From Marchantia polymorpha subsp. ruderalis (Eukaryota > Streptophyta > Marchantiopsida > Marchantiales > Marchantiaceae): a stretch of DNA of 64,000 nt. A program made the translations under genes and the position numbers. This document shows, in pieces, positions 36,563-47,500 of this stretch (its first letter is position 1; every line of letters begins with the position of its first letter). The notes under the pieces were generated by a model. The model did no database searches and was not told the origin of the DNA. It saw only the letters and a list, made by a program, of their open reading frames with translations. The DNA lies in NCBI GenBank assembly GCA_037833965.1, contig AP031355.1, positions 15,339,501 through 15,403,500 on the forward strand, given 5' to 3'.

Positions 36563-39500
36563 CTACACGCCTGCACGGAACCACGCTACACTACACTCCG
36601 CGGAACCTGTACTACGTCTCCTCCGCGGCCGACTGCCGCGCACTAACTCCCTACCCTGCCAATCTTCCGCTCGACTGCGCAGTCCCAACCGCTGCAACGC
36701 CGCGGACACCTCCCCTTCGAGGGCGGACATGGTATCCTGTGCCTTCGACAGAAAGGCATCGAGCTTCTTTGCTACCTTCCGCCGACTCCTACTGTCGCCT
36801 GACAACAACCCGGCTGCGCGCAATTCAAACTCACGCAGTGTGAGTTTCTCCTGCGCCTTCACTTCCCAGTGGGCGTAGCCCTTGAGACAGTGGGCGACTC
36901 GCCTCGCCGTCTCCACCTTCGTGCGATCCGCCTCCTTCCTGCGATCCTCTTCAATTATCACTAATTGCGATTCGGCTTCAGCACGTTGCGCTCTCAATTC
37001 GCCACACTCTGACTGTAACCTGCGGATTAACTCTTCATCCGCCTGCCGTGCGAGCTGACATTGTTCCAACAACCGCGTCTGTCGCACGAGCTCCTCTGAC
37101 AAAATCCGATTCTGGGCCTGCTCAGAAATGAGTGCTTCCTTGACCTTCACCTGCTCCTTGGTGAGCTCGTCCAGTTTCTCATCCTTCATCTTCTCGGAGT
37201 GCTTGTAGAATTTCTGATTAAGCTTGTACTGACCCCACAAGCACGCATGCTTCTCCTTCAATTCCTTCAACTCCTGGTCCACTCTAGCTAATAGCTTGCT
37301 GGTGTGGACTTTAGTGCGAGTCCGCCTGCGCACTAACTCGATGTAAGATCCCGGCTGGAGTGGGTCGGCGTATTTATCGACCTTGCGATCCAAGTACCGC
37401 AGCAACGGAATCACCTGCTCAGAGAGCGCCGCCGCCGGCGCTCCAACAATTTCCTCCTCCTCCTCCTCGGTGTCTTCTGCTCCTGACATTTCTTCCGTGG
37501 AGCCTCCGTCGTCATCATCCGAGTGGAGAATTTCAGTCGCCATTGATTGCGTCGGCGACTGCCCCGAGTGGGGCTGCACGTCATCGACGTGTGCTGCCTG
37601 CGAAGGCACGGCTGCAGCCTCGCTGCTCGTCGCCAAAATGTCTAAGGCGGAAGGCGAATGTACCCGTGCGGCATCCCCGTCGCTCGCTTGTTGATTGTCT
37701 ACCGCATCCTCTCTGCCGCCGTCGTCCGCCGCCGAAGGCGATCGAGCGGAGGGTGACTGCGCGGGGTTTGATTGCGCATCGCGCATCGAGATTTCATCCC
37801 GCGGACAGTCACTCCGCTCCTCCGTCTGTTGCTGCTCCCTTGATCGGTCCGTGGGGGCTGTGCCCGGCCCGTGCGCAGGCGCATTTGCCGGCGCCTTGTC
37901 CGCCGCAGGCGTAGCGCCGCGGACATCTATCGCCGAAGGCGACATGGCCGGGGGCCGCACGCCCGATGTTCCTTGGCCTATAGGCCCTACCGCCGAAGGC
38001 GCATCTATCGGCGGACTTCCCGCCGATGGTGCGGCCTCCGCACGCTCTCTGCTCGTATCTCCTCGGCTCGAAGGCCCTGGCGCCGAAGGCGCAAATTGCG
38101 GCGCGTGGTGCGCCGGAGGGTCTGGCCCCGAGGGCCGGTGTCTCGTAGGCGGTTCTTCCGCCGGCTCCTTCCCCTTCCTACGTTGGAACGGGGGTGATTC
38201 TTGCCTGTGCACAGGCGGCACGTGTGGAGGCGTCCTGTGCACAGGCGACCTGTGCACAGGTGAGCGCCTGTGCACAGGCGGACTGCTCCTTCCCACGCGT
38301 AAGCGTAGATCCACGTCCACTTGTGTTCGCCGGTCCGCGGAGGCTCGTCCGTCCGCGGAGGCTCGTCTGTGCGCAAACGGAACATCTGTCCGCATCGCAC
38401 GTGGTAACTCCGGAGGCCCTTGGCCCGTAGGCGGCCTTTCTCCCGTCGAGGTTGCAGCGTGGCCCGTTGCTCCTGCGGTCGTCCGCGCTTCCTCCTGCCT
38501 CTCTGGCGACGCACTTCCGATCTCCGTCGCAATTGTCGCCGTGTCCGCACTGTCGGCTGGTAACACCAGTCTGCGTGCCTTCTGCTTCGGCCGGCTGTAT
38601 GGCTCGCACAGCGGCCGCAGTCGAATGGGAGCAGAGGGTTCTTGATGCTGCTCCTCTTCAGACTCTTCCCTCCATCGCCGCTTCCGCGGCACTCGTGCTG
38701 CAGGAGTGTGTCTCCCTTCGTCCCTCCGTCTTGATGGGGTAGAAGTCGGTGACTCCTCTGCATCAGTGTCGACCTCGTTCTCCCGCACATACTTCCCGGG
38801 ATGGTCGATGGACAATGGCGGAAAATGTTCAAGCTCCGCCGCTGTCAAACAATTCCGCTGTCGATAAAAATTGATGAGGAAAGGAGAAAGATGGTTTAGA
38901 GTTCCCCCCTTCTCCTCAAACGCGTGCTGTCGCATCACCCTGTGCAGGATGCTCGCCCAGTGAATTGGAGTTCCCTCGATGACGCACTCCACAAAAGAGA
39001 CCTGCCACAATGTGATGTAGCAGGCGCGGTGCGGCTGCAGTAACTGCATCAGCGCCGCGGACAAAGTCCGGCGAAATCGATCCTTGTAATCACGGGTCCT
39101 GTACCCATTCTTGGTAGACCTCCCGGTCTTGAACAGCTCCACAAATTGCGCCTCTTCTTGCTTGGTCACCTTGATGCTCTCACTGTCGAAAAGGAGATGC
39201 CCTGGCATGCCAGCACATCTTCCCAACGCCTGCGCCCAATCTTGGACTGTCCACCGGTCAACATGCGGACGCAATCCGCGCGAGGGTGGTCCCTGTGGCT
39301 CTAGCCACTCGCGCACCATATTCGCACAGATGTAATTCCATCCCCATAGCAAGAAATCGAGCTTTCTTGCTATTAAGCGCTCCTCGAAAGCGCGCAGCCC
39401 GTTCTGCGGTAGGCGAAGTGGCACCATCCGCAATCTGCTCGGTCTCGTCATTGCGTTCCTGGAGTTCGCTCGCCCGCTCATTCTACTTCCGCACCGCCCG

Positions 39501-39703
39501 GGTTTCTTTCTCTCTCGGCAAACTCTAATCGCCCTCAATTCCAAATCACGCGCACTCACTTCTCCCTCAATCAACAAGAAATCTCCTGTGCGACGACGTC
39601 GAGAATGTTCCGCAGCCAGCAGATGGATGCGCGCAGCGCGCACAAGAGATTGGAATCGCGAATTCAAGAATGGGACGTTCTCCGCCGCCCGGTCGAAGGT
39701 CAT
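36563..39703 (-). CDS. LTR-borne protein, copy E (1046 residues, whole)
   Basis: The protein function is unknown. Residues 1-90 are Arg-rich. Residues 100-320 form the best conserved block, with WTVQDWAQALGRCAG, a KNGYRTRDYKDRF segment and HWASILHRVMRQ. The last resembles the shape of domains seen in extra reading frames of plant Athila/Tat-type Gypsy elements, but that is only an impression. Residues 330-740 are low complexity, rich in Pro, Ser, Ala, Arg and His, and coded largely by palindromic units. An acidic run (EEEEEE) lies near 746, and about 820-1010 is a predicted coiled coil. There are no RT, protease, integrase or zinc-knuckle motifs. It lies wholly inside the LTR and upstream of the putative genomic promoter. 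Confidence 0.7.
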   Translation of the reverse strand: MTFDRAAENVPFLNSRFQSLVRAARIHLLAAEHSRRRRTGDFLLIEGEVSARDLELRAIRVCRERKKPGRCGSRMSGRANSRNAMTRPSRLRMVPLRLPQNGLRAFEERLIARKLDFLLWGWNYICANMVREWLEPQGPPSRGLRPHVDRWTVQDWAQALGRCAGMPGHLLFDSESIKVTKQEEAQFVELFKTGRSTKNGYRTRDYKDRFRRTLSAALMQLLQPHRACYITLWQVSFVECVIEGTPIHWASILHRVMRQHAFEEKGGTLNHLSPFLINFYRQRNCLTAAELEHFPPLSIDHPGKYVRENEVDTDAEESPTSTPSRRRDEGRHTPAARVPRKRRWREESEEEQHQEPSAPIRLRPLCEPYSRPKQKARRLVLPADSADTATIATEIGSASPERQEEARTTAGATGHAATSTGERPPTGQGPPELPRAMRTDVPFAHRRASADGRASADRRTQVDVDLRLRVGRSSPPVHRRSPVHRSPVHRTPPHVPPVHRQESPPFQRRKGKEPAEEPPTRHRPSGPDPPAHHAPQFAPSAPGPSSRGDTSRERAEAAPSAGSPPIDAPSAVGPIGQGTSGVRPPAMSPSAIDVRGATPAADKAPANAPAHGPGTAPTDRSREQQQTEERSDCPRDEISMRDAQSNPAQSPSARSPSAADDGGREDAVDNQQASDGDAARVHSPSALDILATSSEAAAVPSQAAHVDDVQPHSGQSPTQSMATEILHSDDDDGGSTEEMSGAEDTEEEEEEIVGAPAAALSEQVIPLLRYLDRKVDKYADPLQPGSYIELVRRRTRTKVHTSKLLARVDQELKELKEKHACLWGQYKLNQKFYKHSEKMKDEKLDELTKEQVKVKEALISEQAQNRILSEELVRQTRLLEQCQLARQADEELIRRLQSECGELRAQRAEAESQLVIIEEDRRKEADRTKVETARRVAHCLKGYAHWEVKAQEKLTLREFELRAAGLLSGDSRSRRKVAKKLDAFLSKAQDTMSALEGEVSAALQRLGLRSRAEDWQGRELVRGSRPRRRRSTGSAECSVAWFRAGV
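38205..38285. repeat. Palindromes CCTGTGCACAGG inside the coding frame
   Basis: Four copies of CCTGTGCACAGG, within the longer CGCCTGTGCACAGGCG form in places, fall within about 80 bp of the LTR-borne frame. They encode PVHR units on the coding strand. The same palindrome also occurs in the non-coding leader of this unit (40045-40440), so it spreads or persists regardless of coding status. Confidence 0.85.
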
Positions 39704-40947
39704 GGTCGGCTCTTGCTCGTGAAGAACGTCTCACTTGATGGCCGCGCCGGCTGTACGCTGGAACGGTCTTCGCTCTCACGCGCGGCTTCACGCTCCGCCG
39801 TCGTCGATTAAACTCTCACGCTCGAATTGGCGGATTTGAACTCCGCGAGCGTATTACCCTGCGGACATGGGGGCGTAGCGCCAAAGGCGAGTTTTCCGCC
39901 TTGCGCGGTACACTTGTTCGTACCGCCCCTCGGCCAATCCCCCTCTGCCTTGACGCGTGTGTCCGCATGTCGGACAAAAGTTCAACTCCTGCCTGTGCGC
40001 AGGTAGGAGCCTCCGCGGATTCTCCGCCGGCACGGAACTTCATCCTCCTGTGCACAGGCGTTCGCCTGTGCGCAGGCGAATTCCGTGCGCTACGTCGCGC
40101 TGGCGCGGAAGGCGTTGACAGTGGTCAGCCGTCTCCGTCCAGTCTGTCCGTTCCTTGTCTCTTCGTCGGCGCTTCCGCCGCCGCAACTCCGTCCGTCCAA
40201 GAGCGCATCCACCCTTCCCGTCCGCATGGTCCGTACCGATTTGATTACTCTGGCGGCTCTTCCGACGTACGCGGCGCCGCGCTGGCGCGGAAGGCGCCGT
40301 ACACTTTCTACCTCACAAGGCGCATTTCTAGGGCCCAAGGCGGATTTTCCGCCGACGCCGAAGCGCCTGTGCACAGGCGAGCGCCTGTGCGTAGGCGGAC
40401 TTCGCGCCTCCCCTAACCCTACTTCGCCTGTGCACAGGCGAACGCCTTCGTCCGCGCATAGGACAAAACTTGATTCCCCCTTCCGTGTAGGCGGAATTCG
40501 CGCCGGTGGCGAACTCTTTCCGCCGTAGGCGACCGCCTCCGTTTCTTCCAATAGCGATAACTCCCTAAGTCCTCATCCGTTCCAAGCGTTCTTGGGCTCG
40601 TTGGAATCAGTGCGTCGAGCTCTTTCCAACGGGATCCTAACTGGATCAAGGCGCCCGAGGGTCAACCTAATTATGGAGGGTTTCCCTACAGCCGCGGACG
40701 CAACCTCCGAAGGCGGGTTTTGCGCCTTGCACCGTAGAGATCCTAACTGCAGAGCTCGCAGGGAGGGTGGTGCCTGTCCTTACTGCTGCACCCCAAATCC
40801 CAGATTCTACAAGATCCCTCGAGAATCCCCGCGATCTTCCGGATTCACTCTGTTTTGATGTACCGAAGGCTATTTACAATGCTGCTAGGGTACAGTTTTC
40901 CAAAAATGTTTTAATTTCCTCAAAATTGCCAAAAGTGGGGTACCACA

Positions 40948-43900
40948 AACGCAATGACGAGACTGGGCCGATTGCGGATGCTGCCGCTTCGTCTACCACA
41001 GAACGGGCTGCGCGCTTTCGAGGAGCGCTTGATAGCAAGAAAGCTCGATTTCTTGCTATGGGGATGGAACTACATCTGTGCGGATATGGTGCGCGAGTGG
41101 CTAGAGCCACAGGGACCACCCTCGCGTGGATTGCGTCCGCATGTTGATCGGTGGACAGTCCAAGATTGGGCGCAGGCATTGGGAAGATGTGCCGGCATGC
41201 CAGGGCATCTCCTCTTCGACAGTGAGAGCATCAAGGTGACCAAGCAGGAAGAGGCGCAATTTGTGGAGCTGTTCAAGACCGGGAGGTCTACCAAGAATGG
41301 GTACAGGACCCGCTATTACAAGGATCGATTCCGCCGGACTTTGTCCGCGGCGCTAATGCAATTACTGCAGCCACACCGCGCCTGCTACGTCACATTGTGG
41401 CAAGTCTCTTTTGTGGAGTGCGTAATCGAGGGAACTCCAATTCATTGGGCGAGCATCCTGCACAGGGTGATGCGACAGCACGCTTTTGAGGAGAAGGGGG
41501 GAACTCTAAACCATCTCTCTCCTTTCCTCATCAATTTTTATCGACAGCAGAATTGTTTGACAGCGGCGGAGCTTGAGCGTTTTCCGCCGTTGTCCGTCGA
41601 CCATCCCGGGAAGTATGTGCGGGAGAATGAGGTCGACACTGATGCAGAAGAGTCACCGACTTCTACTCCGTCAAGGCGGAGGGACGAAGGGAGGAACACT
41701 CCTGCAGCACGAGCGCCGCGGAAGCGGCGATGGAGAGAGGAGTCCGAAGAGGAGCAGCATCAAGAATCCTCTGCTCCCATTCGACCGCGGCCGTTGTACG
41801 AGTCATACAGCCGGCCGAAGCAGAAGGCACGCAGACGAGTGTTACCAGCCAACAGTGCGGACACGGCGACGATTGCGACGGAGAAAGGAAGTGCGTCGCC
41901 AGAGAAGAATGAGGAAGCGCGGACGTCCGCAGGAGCAACGGACCACGCTGCAGCCTCGACGGGCGAGAGGCCGCCTACGGGCCAAGGGCCTCCGGAGTTA
42001 CCACGTGCGTTGCGGACAGGTGTTCCGTTTGCGCACAGACGAGACTCCGCGGACGGACGAGCCTCCGCGGACGGACGATCACAAGCGGACGTAGATCTAC
42101 GCCTACGCGTGGGAAGAAGCAGTCTGCCTGTGCACAGGCGCTCGCCTGTGCACAGGTCGCCTCCACACGTGCCGCCTGTGCACAGGGAGGAATCACCCCC
42201 GTTCCAACGTAGGAAGGGGAAGGAGCCGGCGGAAGAGCCGCCTACGAGACACCGGCCTTCGGGGCCAGACCCTCCGGTGCACAACGCGCCGCGATTTGCG
42301 CCTTCGGCGCCAGGGCCTTCGAGCCGAGGAGATACGAGCAGGGAGTGTGCGGAGGCCGCACCATCGGCGGGTAATCCGCCGGTAGATGCGCCTTCGGCGG
42401 TAGGGCTCCAGGGCCAAGGGACACCGGGCGAGCGGCCCCCGGCCATGTCGCCTTTGGCGATGGACGTCCGCGGCGCTACGCCTGCGGCGGACAAGGCGCC
42501 GGCATTTGCGCCTGCGCACAGGCCAAGCACAGCCCCCGTGGGCCGATCAAGGGAGCAGCAACTGGCGGAGGAGCGGAGTGACTGTCCGCGGGATGAATTT
42601 TTTGTGCGCGATGCGCAATCAAACCCCGCGCAGCCACCCTCCGCTCGATCGCCTTCGGCGGCGGACGTCGGCGGCAGAGAGGATACGGTAGACGATCAAC
42701 AAGCGGGCGGCGGGGATGCAGCACGGGCACATTCGCCTACCGCCTTAGACATTTTGGCGAAGAGCAGCGAGGCTGCAGCCGTGCCTTCGCAGGCAGCACA
42801 CGTCGACGACGTGCAGCCCCACTCGGGTCAGTCGCCGACGCAATCAATGGCGACTGAAATTCTCCACTCGGATGATGACGACGGAGGCTCCACCGAAGAA
42901 ATGTAAGGAGCAGGGGACACCGAGGAGGAGGAGGAGGAAATTGTTGGAGCGCCGCCGCCGGCGCTCTCTGAGCAGGTGATTCCGTTGCTGAGGTACTTGG
43001 ATCGCAAAGTCGATAAATACGCCGACCCACTTCAGCCGGGATCTTACATCGAGTTAGTGCGCAGGCGGACTCGCACTAAAGTCCACACCAGCAAGCTACT
43101 AGCTAGAGTGGACCAGGAGTTGAGGGAATTGAAAGAGAAGCATGAATGCTTGTGGGGTCAGTATAAACTCAATCAGAAATTCTACAAGTACTCCGAGAAG
43201 GTGAGGGATGGGAAACTGGAAGAGCTCGCCAAGGAGCAGGTGAAGGTCACAGAAGCACTAATTACTGAGCAGGCCCAGAATCGGATTTTGTCAGAGGAGC
43301 TCGTGCGACAGACGCGGTTGTTAGAACAGTGTCAGCTCGCACGACAGGCGGATGAGGATGTAATCCGCAGGCTACAGTCAGAGTGTGGCGAATTGAGAGC
43401 GCAACGTGCTGAGGCCGAATCACAATTAGTGGTAATTGAAGAGGATCGCAGGAAGAAGGCAGATCGCACAAAGGTGGAGACGGCGAGGCGTGTCGCCCAC
43501 TGTCTCAAGGGCTACGCCCACTGGGAAGTGGCGGCGCAGGAGAAACTCACACTGCGTGAGTTTGAACTTCGCGCAGCCGGGTTGTTGTCAGGCGACAGCA
43601 GGAGTCGGCGGAAGGTAGCAAAGAAGCTCGATGCTTTTCTGTCGAAGGCGCGGGATACCATGTCCGCCCTCGAAGTGGAGGTGTCCGCGGCGTTGCAGCG
43701 ATTGGGACTGCGCAGTCGAGCAGAAGACTGGCAGGGTAGGGAGTTAGTGCGCGGCAGTCCGTCGCGCAGGAGACGTAGCACAGGTTCCGCGGAGTGTGGT
43801 GTAGCGTGGTTCCGTGCGGGCGTGTAGCGTAGTGCAGCGTAGTGCAGTGTAGTGCTAGTTAGGACTTAGTTAGACTTAGTTAGGACACCGGCCCTCGGGG

Positions 43901-44509
43901 CCAGACCCTCCGGCGCACCACGCGCCGCAATTTGCGCCTTCGGCGCCAGGGCCTTCGAGCCGAGGAGATACGAGCAGAGAGCGTGCGGAGGCCGCACCAT
44001 CGGCGGGAAGTCCGCCGATAGATGCGCCTTCGGCGGTAGGGCCTATAGGCCAAGGAACATCGGGCGTGCGGCCCCCGGCCATGTCGCCTTCGGCGATAGA
44101 TGTCCGCGGCGCTACGCCTGCGGCGGACAAGGCGCCGGCAAATGCGCCTGCGCACGGGCCGGGCACAGCCCCCACGGACCGATCAAGGGAGCAGCAACAG
44201 ACGGAGGAGCGGAGTGACTGTCCGCGGGATGAAATCTCGATGCGCGATGCGCAATCAAACCCCGCGCAGTCACCCTCCGCTCGATCGCCTTCGGCGGCGG
44301 ACGACGGCAGCAGAGAGGATGCGGTAGACAATCAACAAGCGAGCGACGGGGATGCCGCACGGGTACATTCGCCTTCCGCCTTAGACATTTTGGCGACGAG
44401 CAGCGAGGCTGCAGCCGTGCCTTCGCAGGCAGCACACGTCGATGACGTGCAGCCCCACTCGGGGCAGTCGCCGACGCAATCAATGGCGACTGAAATTCTC
44501 CACTCGGAT
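40948..44509 (+). mobile_element. Giant LTR parts D and C-left, plus strand (broken)
   Basis: This plus-strand giant LTR material begins at an AACGC target site, without the LTR's own left end. It covers most of the LTR-borne frame (40954 to about 43830, with about one break). Near 43.9 kb it is followed by a second partial copy in the same orientation that restarts in the middle of the frame. It stops at the CGGAT site where unit B entered. It is explained as the inverted part of nested LTRs plus a partial duplication. Confidence 0.75.
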
Positions 44510-47500
44510 TGTAATAACCCACTAAAGGCTAAAACTGCAATATAGTGGTAGAAAGGTCGAACCCACAGGGACAGAGGAACACACAGGGTACAAAGTGTCA
44601 CGTTTAACAGACTATTGATGAGTTTGAATTCTCAGGCGACTGTCACTCCCAGAAATACTGCAAGTGTCCACTCGGAGCGCACTCGGAGGTCGCACAGTGC
44701 AGCGTACACACACACACACACACCTGAAACTACAGAAACACAACCCAGAGATCCGTTAGGACCTCTACTCAAGATTTCAGGGGGGAAGTCTCTCAAGAGT
44801 ACACTCAGCGAAGCTGCGGGTAGTGACTTCCAACTCCGGCTTTTACAACGCTTCCACTAGCTTGCTGCTAGCGTAGGAAACCCGGTTTGGACTGCCTACT
44901 TCGGATCAAAGTCACTCATACGCGGTGAACAACACTCTCAACTCACAAAACGCGCAGAGAACACAGGTCCGCACTGAAGGACTCACTGTGAAACATTCCA
45001 GTAACACAACAACAGTCTATTGAAGAGTTTGAATTCTCAGGCACTTGTCATTCCCAGAAATACTACAGGGGTTACCCTCAAGGCACCTGCTGCAGCGTAA
45101 CCTGAATTTACAACCAAGGCTTACACGAAGTAGCAAAACTTCACTTTGGCATTCAGGGGAAAAATCCCAAGGAGTACAATCAGAAAGAAACACTCGAAGG
45201 TGTAGGGGCGAAACTGTTCAAGTATCTAACTAGTCACTGGCTCTGAGCATCGGCAGTCACCCGCAGGTGCAGATCCGAACTACTCAAGTCTCTAACCAAT
45301 GTACTAGCTCTGAACATTCGGCCGTAGGCCTTCAGCTACAAAATGCGGAACGCTAAGTTGTAACTCCTCGTGCGTGGTGACAGAACTCAAGGACACAAAC
45401 ACGCAAAGGAAATGGGTTCCTGATCTGCACTTCTGATGGGAAAGAACCCCAGGCAAAACGCCTGGAACTATTTTATACCTTCTAAATCCTAACTAACACT
45501 ACACTGCACTACGCTACACGCCTGCACGGAACCACGCTACACTACACTCCGCGGAACCTGTACTACGTCTCCTGCGCGGCCGACTGCCGCGCACTAACTC
45601 TCTACCCTGCCACTCTTCCGCTCGACTGCGCAGTCCCAACCGCTGCAACGCCGCGGACACCTCCCCCTCGAGGGCGGACATGGTATCCTGTGCCTTCGAC
45701 AGAAAGGCCTCGAGCTTCTTCGCTACCTTCCGCCGACTCCTACTGTCGCCTGACAACAACCCGGCTGCGCGCAATTCAAACTCACGCAGTGTGAGTTTCT
45801 CCTGCGCCTTCACTTCCCAGTGGGCGTAGCCCTTGAGACAGTGGGCGACTCGCCTCGCCGTCTCCACCTTCGTGCGATCCGCCTCCTTCCTGCGATCCTC
45901 TTCAATCGTCACTAATTGCGATTCGGCTTCAGCACGTTGCGCTCTCAATTCGCCACACTCTGACTGCAAACTGCGGATTAATTCTTCATCCGCCTGCCGT
46001 GCGAGCTGACATTGTTCCAACAACCGCGTCTGTCGCACGAGCTCCTCTGACAAAATCCGATTCTGGGCCTGCTCAGAGTTGAGTGCTTCCTTGACCTTCA
46101 CCTGCTCCTTGGTGAGCTCGCCCAGTTTCTCATCCTTCATCTTCTCGGAGTGCTTGTAGAACTTCTGATTAAGCTTGTACTGTCCCCACAAGCACTCATG
46201 CTTCTCCTTCAAGTCCCTCAACTCCTGGTCCACTCTAGCTAATAGCTTGCTGGTGTGGACTTTAGTGCGAGTCCTCCTGCGCACTAACTCGATGTAAGAT
46301 CCCGGCTGGAGTGGGTCGGCGTATTTATCGACCTTGCGATCCAAGTACCGCAGCAACGGAATCACCTGCTCAGAGAGCGCCGCCGCCGGCGCTCCAACAA
46401 TTTCCTCCTCCTCCTCCTCGGTGTCTTCTGCTCCTGAAATTTCTTCCGTGGAGCCCCCGTCGTCATCATCCGAGTGGAGAATTTCAGTCGCCATTGATTG
46501 CGTTGGTGACTGCCCCGAGTGGGGCTGCACGTCCTCGACGTGTGCTGCCTGCGAAGGCACGGCTGCGGCCTCGCTGCTCGTCGCCAAAATGTCTAAGGCG
46601 GAAGGCGAATGTATCCGAGCGGCATCCCCGTCGCTCGCTGGTTGATTGCCCACCTCATTCTCTCTGTCGCCGTCGTCCGTCGCCGAAGGCGATCGAGCGG
46701 AGGGTGGCTGCGCGGGGTTGGATTGCGCATCGCGCATCGAGATGTCGTCCCGCGGACAGTCACTCCGCTCCTCCGTCTGCTGCTCCCTCGATCGGTCCGT
46801 GGGGGCTGTGCCCGGCCCGTGCGCAGGCGCATTTGCCGGCGCCTTGTCCGTCGCAGGCGTAGCGCCGCGGACATCTATCGCCGAAGGCGACATGGCCGGG
46901 GGCCGCACGCTCGATGTTCCTTGGCCTATAGGCCCTACCGCCGAAGGCGGATCTATCGGCGTACTTCCCGCCGATGGTGCGGCCTCCGCACGCTCTCTGC
47001 TCGTGTCCCCTCGGCTCGAAGGCCCTGGCGCCGAAGGCGCGAATTGCGGCGCGTGGTGCGCCGGAGGGTCTGGCCCCGAGGGCCGGTGTCTCGTAGGCGG
47101 TTCTTCCGCCGGCTCCTTCCCCTTCCTACGTTGGAACGGGGGTGATTCTTGCCTGTGCACAGGCGGCACGTGCGGAGGTGTTCTGTGCACGGGTGACCTG
47201 TGCACAGGCGACCTGTGCACAGGTGAGCGCCTGTGCACAGGCGGACTGCTCCTTCCCACGCGTAAGCGTAGATCCACGTCCACTTGTGTTCGCCGGTCCG
47301 CGGAGGCTCGTCCGTCCGCGGAGGTTCGCCTGTGCGCAAACGGAACCTCTGTCCGCATCGCACGTGGTAACTCCGGAGGCCCTTGGCCCGTAGGCGGCCT
47401 CTCTCCCGACGAGGTTGCAGCGTGGCCCGTCGCTCCTGCGGTCGTCCGCGCTTCCTCTCGCCTCTCTGGCGACGCACTTCCTATCTCCGTCGCAATCGTC

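Larger units (their letters stand above)
35555..40947 (-). mobile_element. Giant LTR unit E, looks whole
   Basis: This is a complete minus-strand unit of 5393 bp with both ends (TGTGGTACCCC at 40947, GTTATTACA at 35555) and a whole LTR-borne frame. Its left flank is CTCTT and its right flank AACGC, which do not match each other; their partners are at 53297 (CTCTT) and 51820 (GCGTT). It therefore seems to be a hybrid of two nested LTR copies exchanged by an inversion. It is very similar to unit B and appears young. Confidence 0.82.

Noticed and set aside
37695-38645. Antisense frames opposite the LTR-borne gene annotated as genes
   Set aside because: They are composed of the same palindromic units read on the other strand and have no start context or domain of their own.
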